From Phaeobacter sp. G2 (GTDB taxonomy: Bacteria; Pseudomonadota; Alphaproteobacteria; Rhodobacterales; Rhodobacteraceae), in contig CP104100.1 of assembly GCA_025163595.1 (NCBI GenBank), positions 3,844,001 to 3,908,000 on the forward strand: a stretch of DNA of 64,000 bases, given 5' to 3'. The notes beneath the pieces are model-generated. The model made no database searches, had not been told where the DNA came from, and was given only the letters and a program-made list of their open reading frames with translations. Made by a program: the position numbers and the translations under genes. Shown here piece after piece: positions 29,438-37,541 of this stretch. Position 1 is the stretch's first letter. Each line of letters begins with the position of its first letter.

Positions 29438-30487
29438 TCAGATCAGCTGGAACAGCACCCCCGAAACAATAGCGCCACTGACGCCAAGCCCCAGATAGGT
29501 GGCAAAGACCTTTGGCTTGACCAGGGACCAGACCGCCGCCATCGCCGGGATCGAGCTCACAGCCCCGGCCACCATAAAGGACATCGCAGCACCGGCGCTC
29601 ATGCCCTGCTCCATCAGCCCCGCCAACAGGGGCGGCGCCACATAAGAGTTGAGATAGGCCGGCATGCCCACCAGCGCCGCCAGGACAATCGGCACCACGC
29701 CGTCGCCCCCAACAAGACCTGCAATCAGATCAGCAGGCACGTAATGCACCAGAATTGCCTCCAACACATAGGCCAGCGCCAGCCATTTCAGCAGAAACAA
29801 TCCATTACTGATAAACTCGCTGCGGAATTTCAGGCGCCGCTCCGGGTCCTGCCAGAATTTCCAGTGTGGTTTGTCATCCAGCTTTGGACCGGAAGAACAG
29901 CAACTGGAACAGCTGGGCGCCTGTTTCAGCGGATCAGCAAAGGCCCCCTGCCCCATCAGAGTTTTGACAAAGAACCCGCCAAACAGCCCCAGGGCAACGG
30001 CGATGACCGCTTTGCCGATGGCAAAATCCCAGCCCAGCGCGCCGGCTGTAATCAGCAGGGTTGGTGGGTCAATCAGTGGTGACGCCAGCCAGAAGGCCAT
30101 CACGGCGGAAAGTGGTGCGCCCAGCGCCAGAAGCCCGGCAATAAAGGGGATGACCTCGCAGGAACAGAACGGTGCCAGGCCGCCAAAGACTGCGGCCAGA
30201 AAAATCATCCGCACCTCACGCCCAACAAAGGCCCGCGCCACCATGGTTTCTGCCCCAGTGGCCTTGAGATAGGCCAACAGCAACACCGCAAAGAGAATAT
30301 ACCGACCCGTATGAGCCAAAGCCTTGGCGGCAAAAATGACCACGGCCTGGAAATTCCCCGGATCCAGCAACAATACGGCACAAAGTATAAGCAGGCTCAC
30401 AGTCCAGGGTGTTTTTAGCCACGCCAATCGGGGGCCTTTCGCCTCCGGCAGGGGGTGGGATGAGTTCTGAGACAGATCAGCCATCAT
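29438..30487 (-). CDS. ArsP/UPF0718-type permease
   Basis: A 349-residue inner-membrane permease of the PF03773 family with about eight membrane segments. It has the conserved FCSCEVIPF motif (C108, C110) and a cysteine-rich cytoplasmic loop (C193, C196, C197 in PSCSSCCSSG), both suggesting thiophilic metalloid binding. Family members such as ArsP export trivalent organoarsenicals; the substrate here is inferred. Its start overlaps the arsR-type gene by 11 bp, with an AAGGCGG site inside that gene. Confidence 0.82.
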   Translation of the reverse strand: MMADLSQNSSHPLPEAKGPRLAWLKTPWTVSLLILCAVLLLDPGNFQAVVIFAAKALAHTGRYILFAVLLLAYLKATGAETMVARAFVGREVRMIFLAAVFGGLAPFCSCEVIPFIAGLLALGAPLSAVMAFWLASPLIDPPTLLITAGALGWDFAIGKAVIAVALGLFGGFFVKTLMGQGAFADPLKQAPSCSSCCSSGPKLDDKPHWKFWQDPERRLKFRSEFISNGLFLLKWLALAYVLEAILVHYVPADLIAGLVGGDGVVPIVLAALVGMPAYLNSYVAPPLLAGLMEQGMSAGAAMSFMVAGAVSSIPAMAAVWSLVKPKVFATYLGLGVSGAIVSGVLFQLI

Positions 30488-30791
30488 TTGCCGCCTTGTT
30501 ATGGGGAAGATCGGCGCAGCATTCGCTTAAGATAAAGCCCGCCAGTTTTTCCAGTTGTTCAAAATTTGCCTGGTTCAGAGTGCTGCGCCCAACCCGCGCC
30601 TGATCAACGACGCCAGCGCCGGTCAAGAATTTCAAATGATGCGCCAGGGTCGACGGAGCAATACCCGTTCGGTCCTGAATGTCCCCAACAGTGAGCCCTT
30701 CCCGGCCTGCGCGAATAAGACAGCGCAATACCTGCAGGCGCGATTCCGAGCCCATGGCTGCAAAACCCTGTGCCGCTTCTTCCCACAACAT
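30477..30791 (-). CDS. ArsR-family metalloid-responsive repressor
   Basis: A 104-residue winged-helix repressor. The recognition region is TVGDIQDRTGIAPSTLAHHL (about residues 34-53). C24 and a C-terminal vicinal pair C91-C92 (SECCAD) could bind As(III) or a similar ligand; C-terminal cysteine pairs are known in some ArsR proteins. The ATG at 30791 has an AGAGGAG site. It is translationally coupled to the permease and divergent from the regulator of xsc, with a perfect palindrome in between. Confidence 0.85.
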   Translation of the reverse strand: MLWEEAAQGFAAMGSESRLQVLRCLIRAGREGLTVGDIQDRTGIAPSTLAHHLKFLTGAGVVDQARVGRSTLNQANFEQLEKLAGFILSECCADLPHNKAANDG

Positions 30792-30813
30792 TCTGGATCT
30801 CCTCTTTGATTCT

Positions 30814-30829
30814 ATAAAACTAGTTTTAT
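30814..30829. promoter_or_regulatory. Perfect 16-bp palindrome, probable ArsR operator
   Basis: ATAAAACTAGTTTTAT is its own reverse complement. It lies 23 bp upstream of the arsR-type start and about 90 bp upstream of the tauR-type start. Position and AT-rich dyad form fit an autoregulatory ArsR operator. The divergent MocR gene could also be affected. Confidence 0.65.
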
Positions 30830-30920
30830 GGTTTATTTTGCAAAAGACAACCCCATGAATCTTCCGCCTCCCCTTAAGTCCAGATTGCGCACGCTTTATG
30901 TCCACCCTAAGGTGCCCGTC

Positions 30921-32390
30921 ATGGCTATATCCGTTGACACATTTTTCCTGAATTCCGACGCCCAGGGCACCCTGCAGGCGCAAATCCAGGAAATGATCGC
31001 CGAAGGCATCCTTTCAGGGCGCTTTCGCGTTGGTGAAAAGCTGCCCTCCTCGCGAAAACTGGCGGTACATCTGGGCATTAGCCGCATCACCGTCACGCTG
31101 GCCTATACAGAACTACTGGCAAATGATTACCTGACATCGCGCGGCCGCTCCGGGTATTTTGTGTCGGAAAACGCACCTGTCCCACCAATCTACACCCCTC
31201 CTGTGCAATCCAGAGAGGCAGTGGACTGGGACACTGTACTGGTGCGCAAATTCACTGGCGGCGACACCCCGCGCAAGGCCCGAGACTGGCGCAGCTATCG
31301 CTACCCCTTTATCTACGGGCAGGCTGATCCCTCGCTGTTTGATCATGCCAATTGGCGGCTTTGCTCGCTGCGCGCCCTGGGGCAAAAAGACTTTGCGGCG
31401 CTGACAGACGACTATTTCGACCAAGACGACCCCCTGCTGATCGAATACATCGCCCGCCACACCCTGCCCCGTCGTGGCGTCATTGCCCGGCCCGAACAGA
31501 TCCTGATCACCCTTGGCGCCCAAAACGCCCTCTGGCTGGCTGGTCAGCTCTTGCTGAACCAGAGCAGCAAAGCCACCATCGAAGACCCGACCTATTACAC
31601 CCTGCGCGACCAGTTGCATCATGTGGGCTGTCAGGTTGATTGCATCCCAGTGGATCAGGACGGTCTACCACCACAGGACATATCCGATGACACGGATGTC
31701 ATTTTCTGCACCCCCAGCCATCAAAGCCCCACCACGGCAACCATGCCCATGGCACGGCGCCGTGAGTTGCTGCAACGTGCCCATGACATTGATGCGGTCA
31801 TTGTCGAAGACGACTATGAATTTGAAATGTCCTTTATGCGGGCGCCCTCCCCGGCCCTGAAGTCACTCGATTCCGATGGCAGGGTGATTTATGTCGGCAG
31901 CTTCTCCAAATCCCTGTTTCCAGGGTTGCGACTGGGCTATATTGTCGGCTCCGAAGCCTTTATTCGCCAAGCCCGCGCCCTGCGCGCCAATGTACTGCGA
32001 CATCCTCCGGGCCATGTCCAACGTACCGTCGCCTATTTCCTGTCCCTGGGGCATTATGATGCCCAGATCCGGCGCACCGCAAAGGTTCTGCAGGACCGCC
32101 GCCAAGTGATCGAAGAAGCCATCATCGAACATGGGCTCACGGTATCGGGCGAGGGGGTCTACGGCGGCTCATCTTTGTGGATGCAGGCGCCCGATGGCAT
32201 CAACATGGCTCATATTGCTGAGCAGTTGAAACCCGACAGCGTCATTGTTGAACCCGGAGCGCCGTTCTTTTCGGCGCAACATCGCCAGCACAACTTCTTT
32301 CGGCTTGGCTATTCCTCCATTTCTGCCAACCGCATTGCGCCTGGCCTGGCCCTCTTGGCGCAGGCCCTGAAACAGGCAGAAACAGCCTAA
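30921..32390 (+). CDS. tauR: MocR/TauR-type GntR-aminotransferase regulator
   Basis: A 489-residue regulator with an N-terminal GntR winged helix (FRVGEKLPSSRKLAVHLGIS, about residues 35-54) and a class I aminotransferase-like PLP domain (lysine in VGSFSKSLFPGLRLGY). TauR of Rhodobacter, which activates taurine genes, has this architecture, and this gene directly precedes xsc. The ATG at 30921 has AAGGTG six bases upstream; a longer reading from 30828 would run over the ArsR-type operator. The name rests on family and context. Confidence 0.8.
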   Translation: MAISVDTFFLNSDAQGTLQAQIQEMIAEGILSGRFRVGEKLPSSRKLAVHLGISRITVTLAYTELLANDYLTSRGRSGYFVSENAPVPPIYTPPVQSREAVDWDTVLVRKFTGGDTPRKARDWRSYRYPFIYGQADPSLFDHANWRLCSLRALGQKDFAALTDDYFDQDDPLLIEYIARHTLPRRGVIARPEQILITLGAQNALWLAGQLLLNQSSKATIEDPTYYTLRDQLHHVGCQVDCIPVDQDGLPPQDISDDTDVIFCTPSHQSPTTATMPMARRRELLQRAHDIDAVIVEDDYEFEMSFMRAPSPALKSLDSDGRVIYVGSFSKSLFPGLRLGYIVGSEAFIRQARALRANVLRHPPGHVQRTVAYFLSLGHYDAQIRRTAKVLQDRRQVIEEAIIEHGLTVSGEGVYGGSSLWMQAPDGINMAHIAEQLKPDSVIVEPGAPFFSAQHRQHNFFRLGYSSISANRIAPGLALLAQALKQAETA

Positions 32391-32540
32391 CCAACCCCTG
32401 ATCTGCCACAGCAACACTCATGTTGAATGAGACAAATCATATCGCGCATTGATATCTCGGAACCCTGCGCGCGCAGGTGATCCGCTGAAAGCCCCTACTT
32501 TTGCAAAGGCAGCGCCTGTTTTGGCTCTATCCGCGTTTGG

Positions 32541-32606
32541 AACTGGCCCTAACTGCGCGGGCTTAGTCTGCCTAAACCAGTGATAATCCCCGGTAACTGG
32601 CCGGGG
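32541..32606 (+). promoter_or_regulatory. Repeated AACTGGCC sites and hairpin upstream of xsc
   Basis: The 246-bp tauR-xsc gap contains AACTGGCC twice (32541-32548, 32595-32602). The second lies in the loop region of a CCCCGG/CCGGGG hairpin (32588-32606) about 30 bp before the xsc start. They may be TauR sites or an attenuator-like leader. The rest of the gap shows nothing clear. Confidence 0.3.
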
Positions 32607-32636
32607 CTCTATGCGTCTCACTTAGGAGCACCCGCC

Positions 32637-34409
32637 ATGAAAATGACCACCGAGGAAGCCTTTGTAAAAACCCTGCAAATGCACGGCATTCAGCATGCAT
32701 TTGGTATTATTGGTTCGGCAATGATGCCGATTTCCGACATCTTCCCCAAAGCAGGCATCACCTTCTGGGACTGCGCCCATGAGGGCTCTGGCGGCATGAT
32801 GGCAGATGGCTATACCCGCGCCACCGGCAAGATGTCGATGATGATCGCCCAGAACGGCCCCGGCATCACCAATTTTGTCACCGCCGTCAAAACCGCATAC
32901 TGGAACCACACGCCGCTGTTGCTGGTCACACCACAGGCCGCCAACAAGACCATCGGTCAGGGTGGTTTCCAGGAAATGGAACAAATGCGCATGTTTGCCG
33001 ACTGCGTTTGCTACCAGGAAGAAGTCCGTGATCCGTCCCGCGTGGCAGAAGTTCTCAGCCGGGTGATCATGCAGGCCAAGCGCAGCTCTGCCCCGGCGCA
33101 GCTGAACATCCCCCGTGATATGTGGACCCAGATCGTCGATATTGAGCTGCCACAGATCGTGGAGTTTGAACGCCCCGGTGGCGGCGAAGCCTCGCTGCAG
33201 GAAGCGGCTGATCTGCTGTCCGACGCCAAGTTCCCCGTCATCCTGAACGGGGCCGGTGTGGTTCTGTCCGGTGGCATCGAGGCCTCCAAAGAGCTGGCCG
33301 AGCGTCTCAGTGCTCCGGTCTGTGTTGGCTACCAGCACAACGACGCCTTCCCCGGATCGCACCCCCTGTTTGCGGGTCCGCTGGGCTACAATGGCTCCAA
33401 AGCCGGCATGGAGCTGATCGCCAAGGCAGATGTGGTGTTGGCGCTAGGGTCACGCCTGAACCCGTTTTCGACCCTGCCCGGTTATGGCATCGACTACTGG
33501 CCAACAGAGGCCAAGATCATCCAGGTCGACATCAACCCTGACCGCATCGGCCTGACCAAAAAGGTCACCGTTGGCATCGTGGGCGACGCCAAAAAAGTCG
33601 CCACGTCGATCCTGGAAAAACTGTCTGACAGCGCCGGTGACGAGGGTCGCGACGATCGCATGACGCTGATCTCCACCGCAAAATCCACCTGGGCGCAGCA
33701 GCTCAGCTCGATGGATCACGAAGACGACGATCCCGGCACCACCTGGAACGAACGCGCCCGCGCAGATAAACCAGAATGGATGAGCCCGCGCATGGCCTGG
33801 CGTGCAATCCAATCCGCGCTGCCAAAAGAGGCGATCATCTCGTCTGATATTGGCAACAACTGCGCCATCGGCAACGCCTATCCGTCCTTTGATGACAGCC
33901 GCAAATATCTGGCCCCCGGCCTGTTTGGCCCCTGTGGTTATGGCCTGCCAGCGGTTGTTGGCGCCAAGATCGGTTGCCCTGATGTGCCGGTTGTCGGCTT
34001 TTCTGGCGACGGTGCCTTTGGCATTGCGGTGACCGAACTGACCGCAATTGGCCGCAGCGAGTGGCCCGCGGTGACGCAGGTCGTGTTCCGCAACTACCAG
34101 TGGGGCGCGGAAAAGCGCAACTCGACCCTGTGGTTCGATGACAACTTTGTTGGCACCGAGCTGGACCAGCAGGTGTCTTATGCGGGGATCGCCACGGCCT
34201 GTGGTCTGAAAGGCGTCATTGCCCGCACCATGGATGAGCTGACAGCCGCCCTGTCGCAAGCTGTCGAAGATCAGAAGAACGGGATCACCACCCTCATCGA
34301 GGCGATGATCAACCAGGAACTGGGCGAACCCTTCCGCCGCGACGCGATGAAAAAGCCGGTCGAGGTTGCAGGTATCGACGCTTCTGACATGCGCGAACAG
34401 CAGGTCTGA
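32637..34409 (+). CDS. xsc: Sulfoacetaldehyde acetyltransferase
   Basis: ThDP-dependent enzyme that converts sulfoacetaldehyde and phosphate to acetyl phosphate and sulfite, the carbon-sulfur cleavage step of taurine use. The 590 residues match the family length. The cofactor-activating glutamate is E49 (CAHEGSGGMMADGY). The GDG...N ThDP-Mg motif is visible as GDGAFGIAVTELTAIG followed by FRNYQWGAEKRN, a sequence typical of Xsc. The ATG at 32637 follows AGGAG. It heads an xsc-tauE-ackA-yeiH-soeABC gene series. Confidence 0.96.
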   Translation: MKMTTEEAFVKTLQMHGIQHAFGIIGSAMMPISDIFPKAGITFWDCAHEGSGGMMADGYTRATGKMSMMIAQNGPGITNFVTAVKTAYWNHTPLLLVTPQAANKTIGQGGFQEMEQMRMFADCVCYQEEVRDPSRVAEVLSRVIMQAKRSSAPAQLNIPRDMWTQIVDIELPQIVEFERPGGGEASLQEAADLLSDAKFPVILNGAGVVLSGGIEASKELAERLSAPVCVGYQHNDAFPGSHPLFAGPLGYNGSKAGMELIAKADVVLALGSRLNPFSTLPGYGIDYWPTEAKIIQVDINPDRIGLTKKVTVGIVGDAKKVATSILEKLSDSAGDEGRDDRMTLISTAKSTWAQQLSSMDHEDDDPGTTWNERARADKPEWMSPRMAWRAIQSALPKEAIISSDIGNNCAIGNAYPSFDDSRKYLAPGLFGPCGYGLPAVVGAKIGCPDVPVVGFSGDGAFGIAVTELTAIGRSEWPAVTQVVFRNYQWGAEKRNSTLWFDDNFVGTELDQQVSYAGIATACGLKGVIARTMDELTAALSQAVEDQKNGITTLIEAMINQELGEPFRRDAMKKPVEVAGIDASDMREQQV

Positions 34410-34414
34410 TCCAG

Positions 34415-35161
34415 ATGGAGCTGCCCTTTGATCTAACAGCAGGCCAAGGGGCATATCTGGCCGCCGCACTGTTTGCGGCGGCCTATATTCGCGGCTACTC
34501 CGGCTTTGGATTTTCCGCGATATTTATAATTCTGGCGGCCCTGACCACCAATCCGCTGCCACTGATCCCGGTGATTTTTGCCTGTGAAATCACCATGACC
34601 CTGTTTCAGGCCCGGGGCATTCGGGCCCATGTGGACTGGTCCCGTGTGCGGCCCTTGCTGATTGGGGCTGCAATCGCCACCATTCCTGCGGTGACCGTCA
34701 TGGCCCGCCTGGGCGAAGATCAGGCCCGGCTGGCCATTTCAGCCGTAATTTTGATGCTGAGCCTGATCCTGCTGAGCGGCTGGCAGCTGCGTCGCCAAAT
34801 TGGTTTTAATGGCAATCTGGCGGTTGGACTATTGTCCGGCATGGTCAATAGCGCCGGCGTTGGCGGCCTGCCTGCGGCGGCGTTCCTCACCGCGCAGCCG
34901 GTTGCCCCGGCGGTGTTTCGCGCCACCATGATTGTCTTTCTCACCGGGATTGACCTGATGGCCCTGCCGGTGATGCACGCCAATGGCTTGACCGGCGGCG
35001 AAACCCTGATCGGTGTGCTGCTGGCCTTTCCCATTCTGGGGCTTGGCATCTGGGCCGGGAGCCTGCGGTTTTCCTCGGCCTCACAGGCGCAGTTTCGCCG
35101 GGTGATTGTAGCGCTGCTGACGGTGTTTTCCGTTCTCAACATCCTCAAGGTGGCGCTATGA
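34415..35161 (+). CDS. tauE: TauE/SafE-family sulfite exporter
   Basis: A 248-residue inner-membrane protein with about seven to eight hydrophobic segments and the duplicated TauE/SafE pattern (RGYSGFGFSAIFIILAALTT near the N-terminus; GMVNSAGVGGLPAAAFLTAQ in the second half). Family members export sulfite or sulfoacetate. It lies 5 bp after xsc and overlaps ackA by 4 bp, so export of sulfite made by Xsc is the natural role. Confidence 0.88.
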   Translation: MELPFDLTAGQGAYLAAALFAAAYIRGYSGFGFSAIFIILAALTTNPLPLIPVIFACEITMTLFQARGIRAHVDWSRVRPLLIGAAIATIPAVTVMARLGEDQARLAISAVILMLSLILLSGWQLRRQIGFNGNLAVGLLSGMVNSAGVGGLPAAAFLTAQPVAPAVFRATMIVFLTGIDLMALPVMHANGLTGGETLIGVLLAFPILGLGIWAGSLRFSSASQAQFRRVIVALLTVFSVLNILKVAL

Positions 35162-36312
35162 ACACCTCTGCAGACATATTGGTGCTGAATACCGGGTCCT
35201 CTTCTGTCAAGTTCGCGGTCTTTGACGCCCAGCTGCACGAACGCATAAGCGGTGTTGCGGAGGGTATTGGCGCTCGGGGAACCCTGCGCATCGGCGCACA
35301 GACGGAGCCGCTGGATCTGCTTGATCACGATCAGGCGATTGCGGCAGTTCTGGACCGGCTTACCCAACAGGGCGCAGGCCCAAACAGCCTGCGTGCGGTG
35401 GCCCATCGCGTGGTGCATGGTGGCCAAACCCTCACGCAGCCGACCCGCATCACCCCACCGGTGCGCGCCGAGATCCAGGCCTGTGTGCCACTGGCACCGC
35501 TGCACAACCCCCATGCGCTGTTGGCGATGGATGCCCTGGACCATCTGGCCCCAGATCTGCCGCAATATGCCAGTTTTGACACCGCTTTTCACGCCACCGC
35601 CCCCGAGGTCGCCAGCCGCTACGCCCTGCCGCCCCAGGCCGAAGCCCTGGGCCTGCGCCGCTATGGGTTTCACGGGCTGTCCTACGCCGCGTTGTGCCGC
35701 CGCCTGCCTGAGATCTCCACCCACCCCTTGCCGCAGCGACTGCTGGCGCTGCACCTTGGCAACGGCGCCTCTATCTGCGCCATCAAGGACGGTCAGTCGG
35801 TGGGTACAACCATGGGCTATTCCCCACTTGAGGGGCTGACCATGGGCACCCGGGTCGGCACCCTGGACCCGAATGCGACGCTCAGACTGGTGGAAGAGAT
35901 CGGCCTGAATGAGACCAAGGCGCTGCTAAACAACCGGTCCGGCCTGATCGGCCTGTCTGGCGGCCTGTCGGACATGCGGGCGCTGGAACAGGCAGGCACG
36001 CCTGAGGCGCAGTTTGCAATCGACCACTTTTGCTACTGGGCCATCCGCCACGGTCACAGTCTGATCGGCGCCATGGGAGGCTGCGATGCCATCGCCTTTA
36101 CCGGCGGCATTGGTGAAAACGCCAGCGGCATCCGCGCCCGTATCCTTGATGGGTTTGCCTGGCTTGGCTGCGCGATTGATCCCGATAGAAACACCCAGAA
36201 CACCCCCTGCCTGACCAGCCCCACAGCGACGCCTACGGCCTGGATCGTCCCAGCAGAGGAAGAGCGCCAGATCGCCATGGATGCCGATGCCTTGCTCCGA
36301 GGCGCCACATGA
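35158..36312 (+). CDS. ackA: Acetate kinase
   Basis: Interconverts acetyl phosphate + ADP and acetate + ATP. The 384 residues carry LNTGSSSVKFAVFD, the RVVHGG and FDTAFH motifs, YGFHGLSY and the LHLGNGASICAI nucleotide site. Embedded in the xsc operon, it can turn the acetyl phosphate product of Xsc into acetate and ATP. No phosphate acetyltransferase gene is seen in the window. The ATG overlaps the tauE stop. Confidence 0.95.
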   Translation: MNTSADILVLNTGSSSVKFAVFDAQLHERISGVAEGIGARGTLRIGAQTEPLDLLDHDQAIAAVLDRLTQQGAGPNSLRAVAHRVVHGGQTLTQPTRITPPVRAEIQACVPLAPLHNPHALLAMDALDHLAPDLPQYASFDTAFHATAPEVASRYALPPQAEALGLRRYGFHGLSYAALCRRLPEISTHPLPQRLLALHLGNGASICAIKDGQSVGTTMGYSPLEGLTMGTRVGTLDPNATLRLVEEIGLNETKALLNNRSGLIGLSGGLSDMRALEQAGTPEAQFAIDHFCYWAIRHGHSLIGAMGGCDAIAFTGGIGENASGIRARILDGFAWLGCAIDPDRNTQNTPCLTSPTATPTAWIVPAEEERQIAMDADALLRGAT

Positions 36313-36466
36313 ACGTGACACCATGCGCCCTTGTTTCACCGATACATCACAGCAAACTGGCCCCTTTGCGCAAGCAAAGGAACCTGCCGCTTGCTGCCCG
36401 GCATAGGCCGCGAGGGCCACAGCCCCAACGTCTGCGCCTTTGCAGCCTCTGTGTGAAAGCGCCGCT

Positions 36467-37504
36467 GTGACCCAGACGATCCCGCCCAACCGGACAACGC
36501 AGATGGTCCAGAGCCTACGGGCCCACAGCAAGGAGCTGTTTCCCGGTGTTGCCGTGGCACTGATTGTCGCTGCCACCGCGCAATTCCTGGCAGACCATTA
36601 CGCCACCCCGGCGATGCTGCTGGCACTGCTACTGGGCATCGCCGTGAGCTTTCTTGGCGAAGAAGGCAAAACAGTTGCCGGCATCGCCTTTTCGGCGCGG
36701 TCGCTGTTGCGTCTGGGCATTGCCTTTTTGGGGGTGCGGGTTTCGATGGGGTTGATGATGGCCCTGGGGTGGGATCTCATTGCGCTGGTTGTGGGCGGTG
36801 TGATTGCCACCATTGGCTTTGGCCTGCTGGTGGCGCGGTTTTTTGGTCACAAATGGCGTTTTGCACTGTTGACCGCCGGCTCCGTGGCAATCTGCGGAGC
36901 CTCCGCCGCCATGGCGATCAGCGCGATCCTGCCCCGCGACGGGCGTTCCGAAGAACGGCTTATCTTTACCGTGATGGGCGTCACCGTGCTGTCGACCCTC
37001 GCCATGATTGCCTATCCTATCTTGGTGAATTTCCTCGGGCTAAACCCGGTGCAGGCCGGCGTCTTCCTGGGTGGGACCATTCATGATGTCGCCCAGGTGG
37101 TTGGCGCCGGCTTTTCCATCTCGGAACAGACCGGGGATACTGCCACTCTGGTCAAGCTGATGCGCGTCGCCATGCTGGCGCCCATCGTTTTGGTGGCCTC
37201 GCTGATGATCCGTGCCTTTGCCCAGCTGCCCAAAGATGGCACCCGTCCGCCGCTGCTGCCTGGCTTTGTGGTTGCTTTTCTCTTGCTCGCCGGGCTCAAC
37301 TCCTTTGGACTGATCCCGGCGAGCGTCAGCGATTTTCTCAGCCAGTGGTCACGCTGGTTGCTGCTCACCGCGATTGCGGCCGTGGGCATGAAGACCAATC
37401 TAAAACAGGTGCTGGCCGTCGGAGGCGCGGCCATTGCCTTACTCATCGTCGAAACACTGTTCATTGCCGGGCTCATCCTGGCAGGGATCACTGTCCTGAG
37501 CTGA
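36467..37504 (+). CDS. YeiH-family putative sulfur-oxyanion exporter
   Basis: A 345-residue inner-membrane protein of the PF03601 (YeiH) family, often annotated as a putative sulfate exporter, with about ten hydrophobic segments. Conserved regions include RLGIAFLGVRVSMGLMMALG and GVFLGGTIHDVAQVVGAG. The start is uncertain: GTG at 36467 has GAAAG nine bases upstream, TTG at 36440 and ATG at 36503 are alternatives. Between tauE/ackA and soeA, it probably exports sulfate or sulfite; the substrate is not experimentally certain for the family. Confidence 0.82.
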   Translation: MTQTIPPNRTTQMVQSLRAHSKELFPGVAVALIVAATAQFLADHYATPAMLLALLLGIAVSFLGEEGKTVAGIAFSARSLLRLGIAFLGVRVSMGLMMALGWDLIALVVGGVIATIGFGLLVARFFGHKWRFALLTAGSVAICGASAAMAISAILPRDGRSEERLIFTVMGVTVLSTLAMIAYPILVNFLGLNPVQAGVFLGGTIHDVAQVVGAGFSISEQTGDTATLVKLMRVAMLAPIVLVASLMIRAFAQLPKDGTRPPLLPGFVVAFLLLAGLNSFGLIPASVSDFLSQWSRWLLLTAIAAVGMKTNLKQVLAVGGAAIALLIVETLFIAGLILAGITVLS

Positions 37505-37541
37505 GATCCGCCTTGGACAGACAACGTTATAGGGAGGCCAG

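Noticed and set aside
36309..36470. Short plus-strand frame of about 53 codons between ackA and the YeiH-type gene, starting inside the ackA stop region.
   Set aside because: Its Arg/Pro/Leu-rich sequence looks like random translation of GC-rich DNA and no ribosome site is evident. Coupling to the YeiH start cannot be excluded but is not supported.
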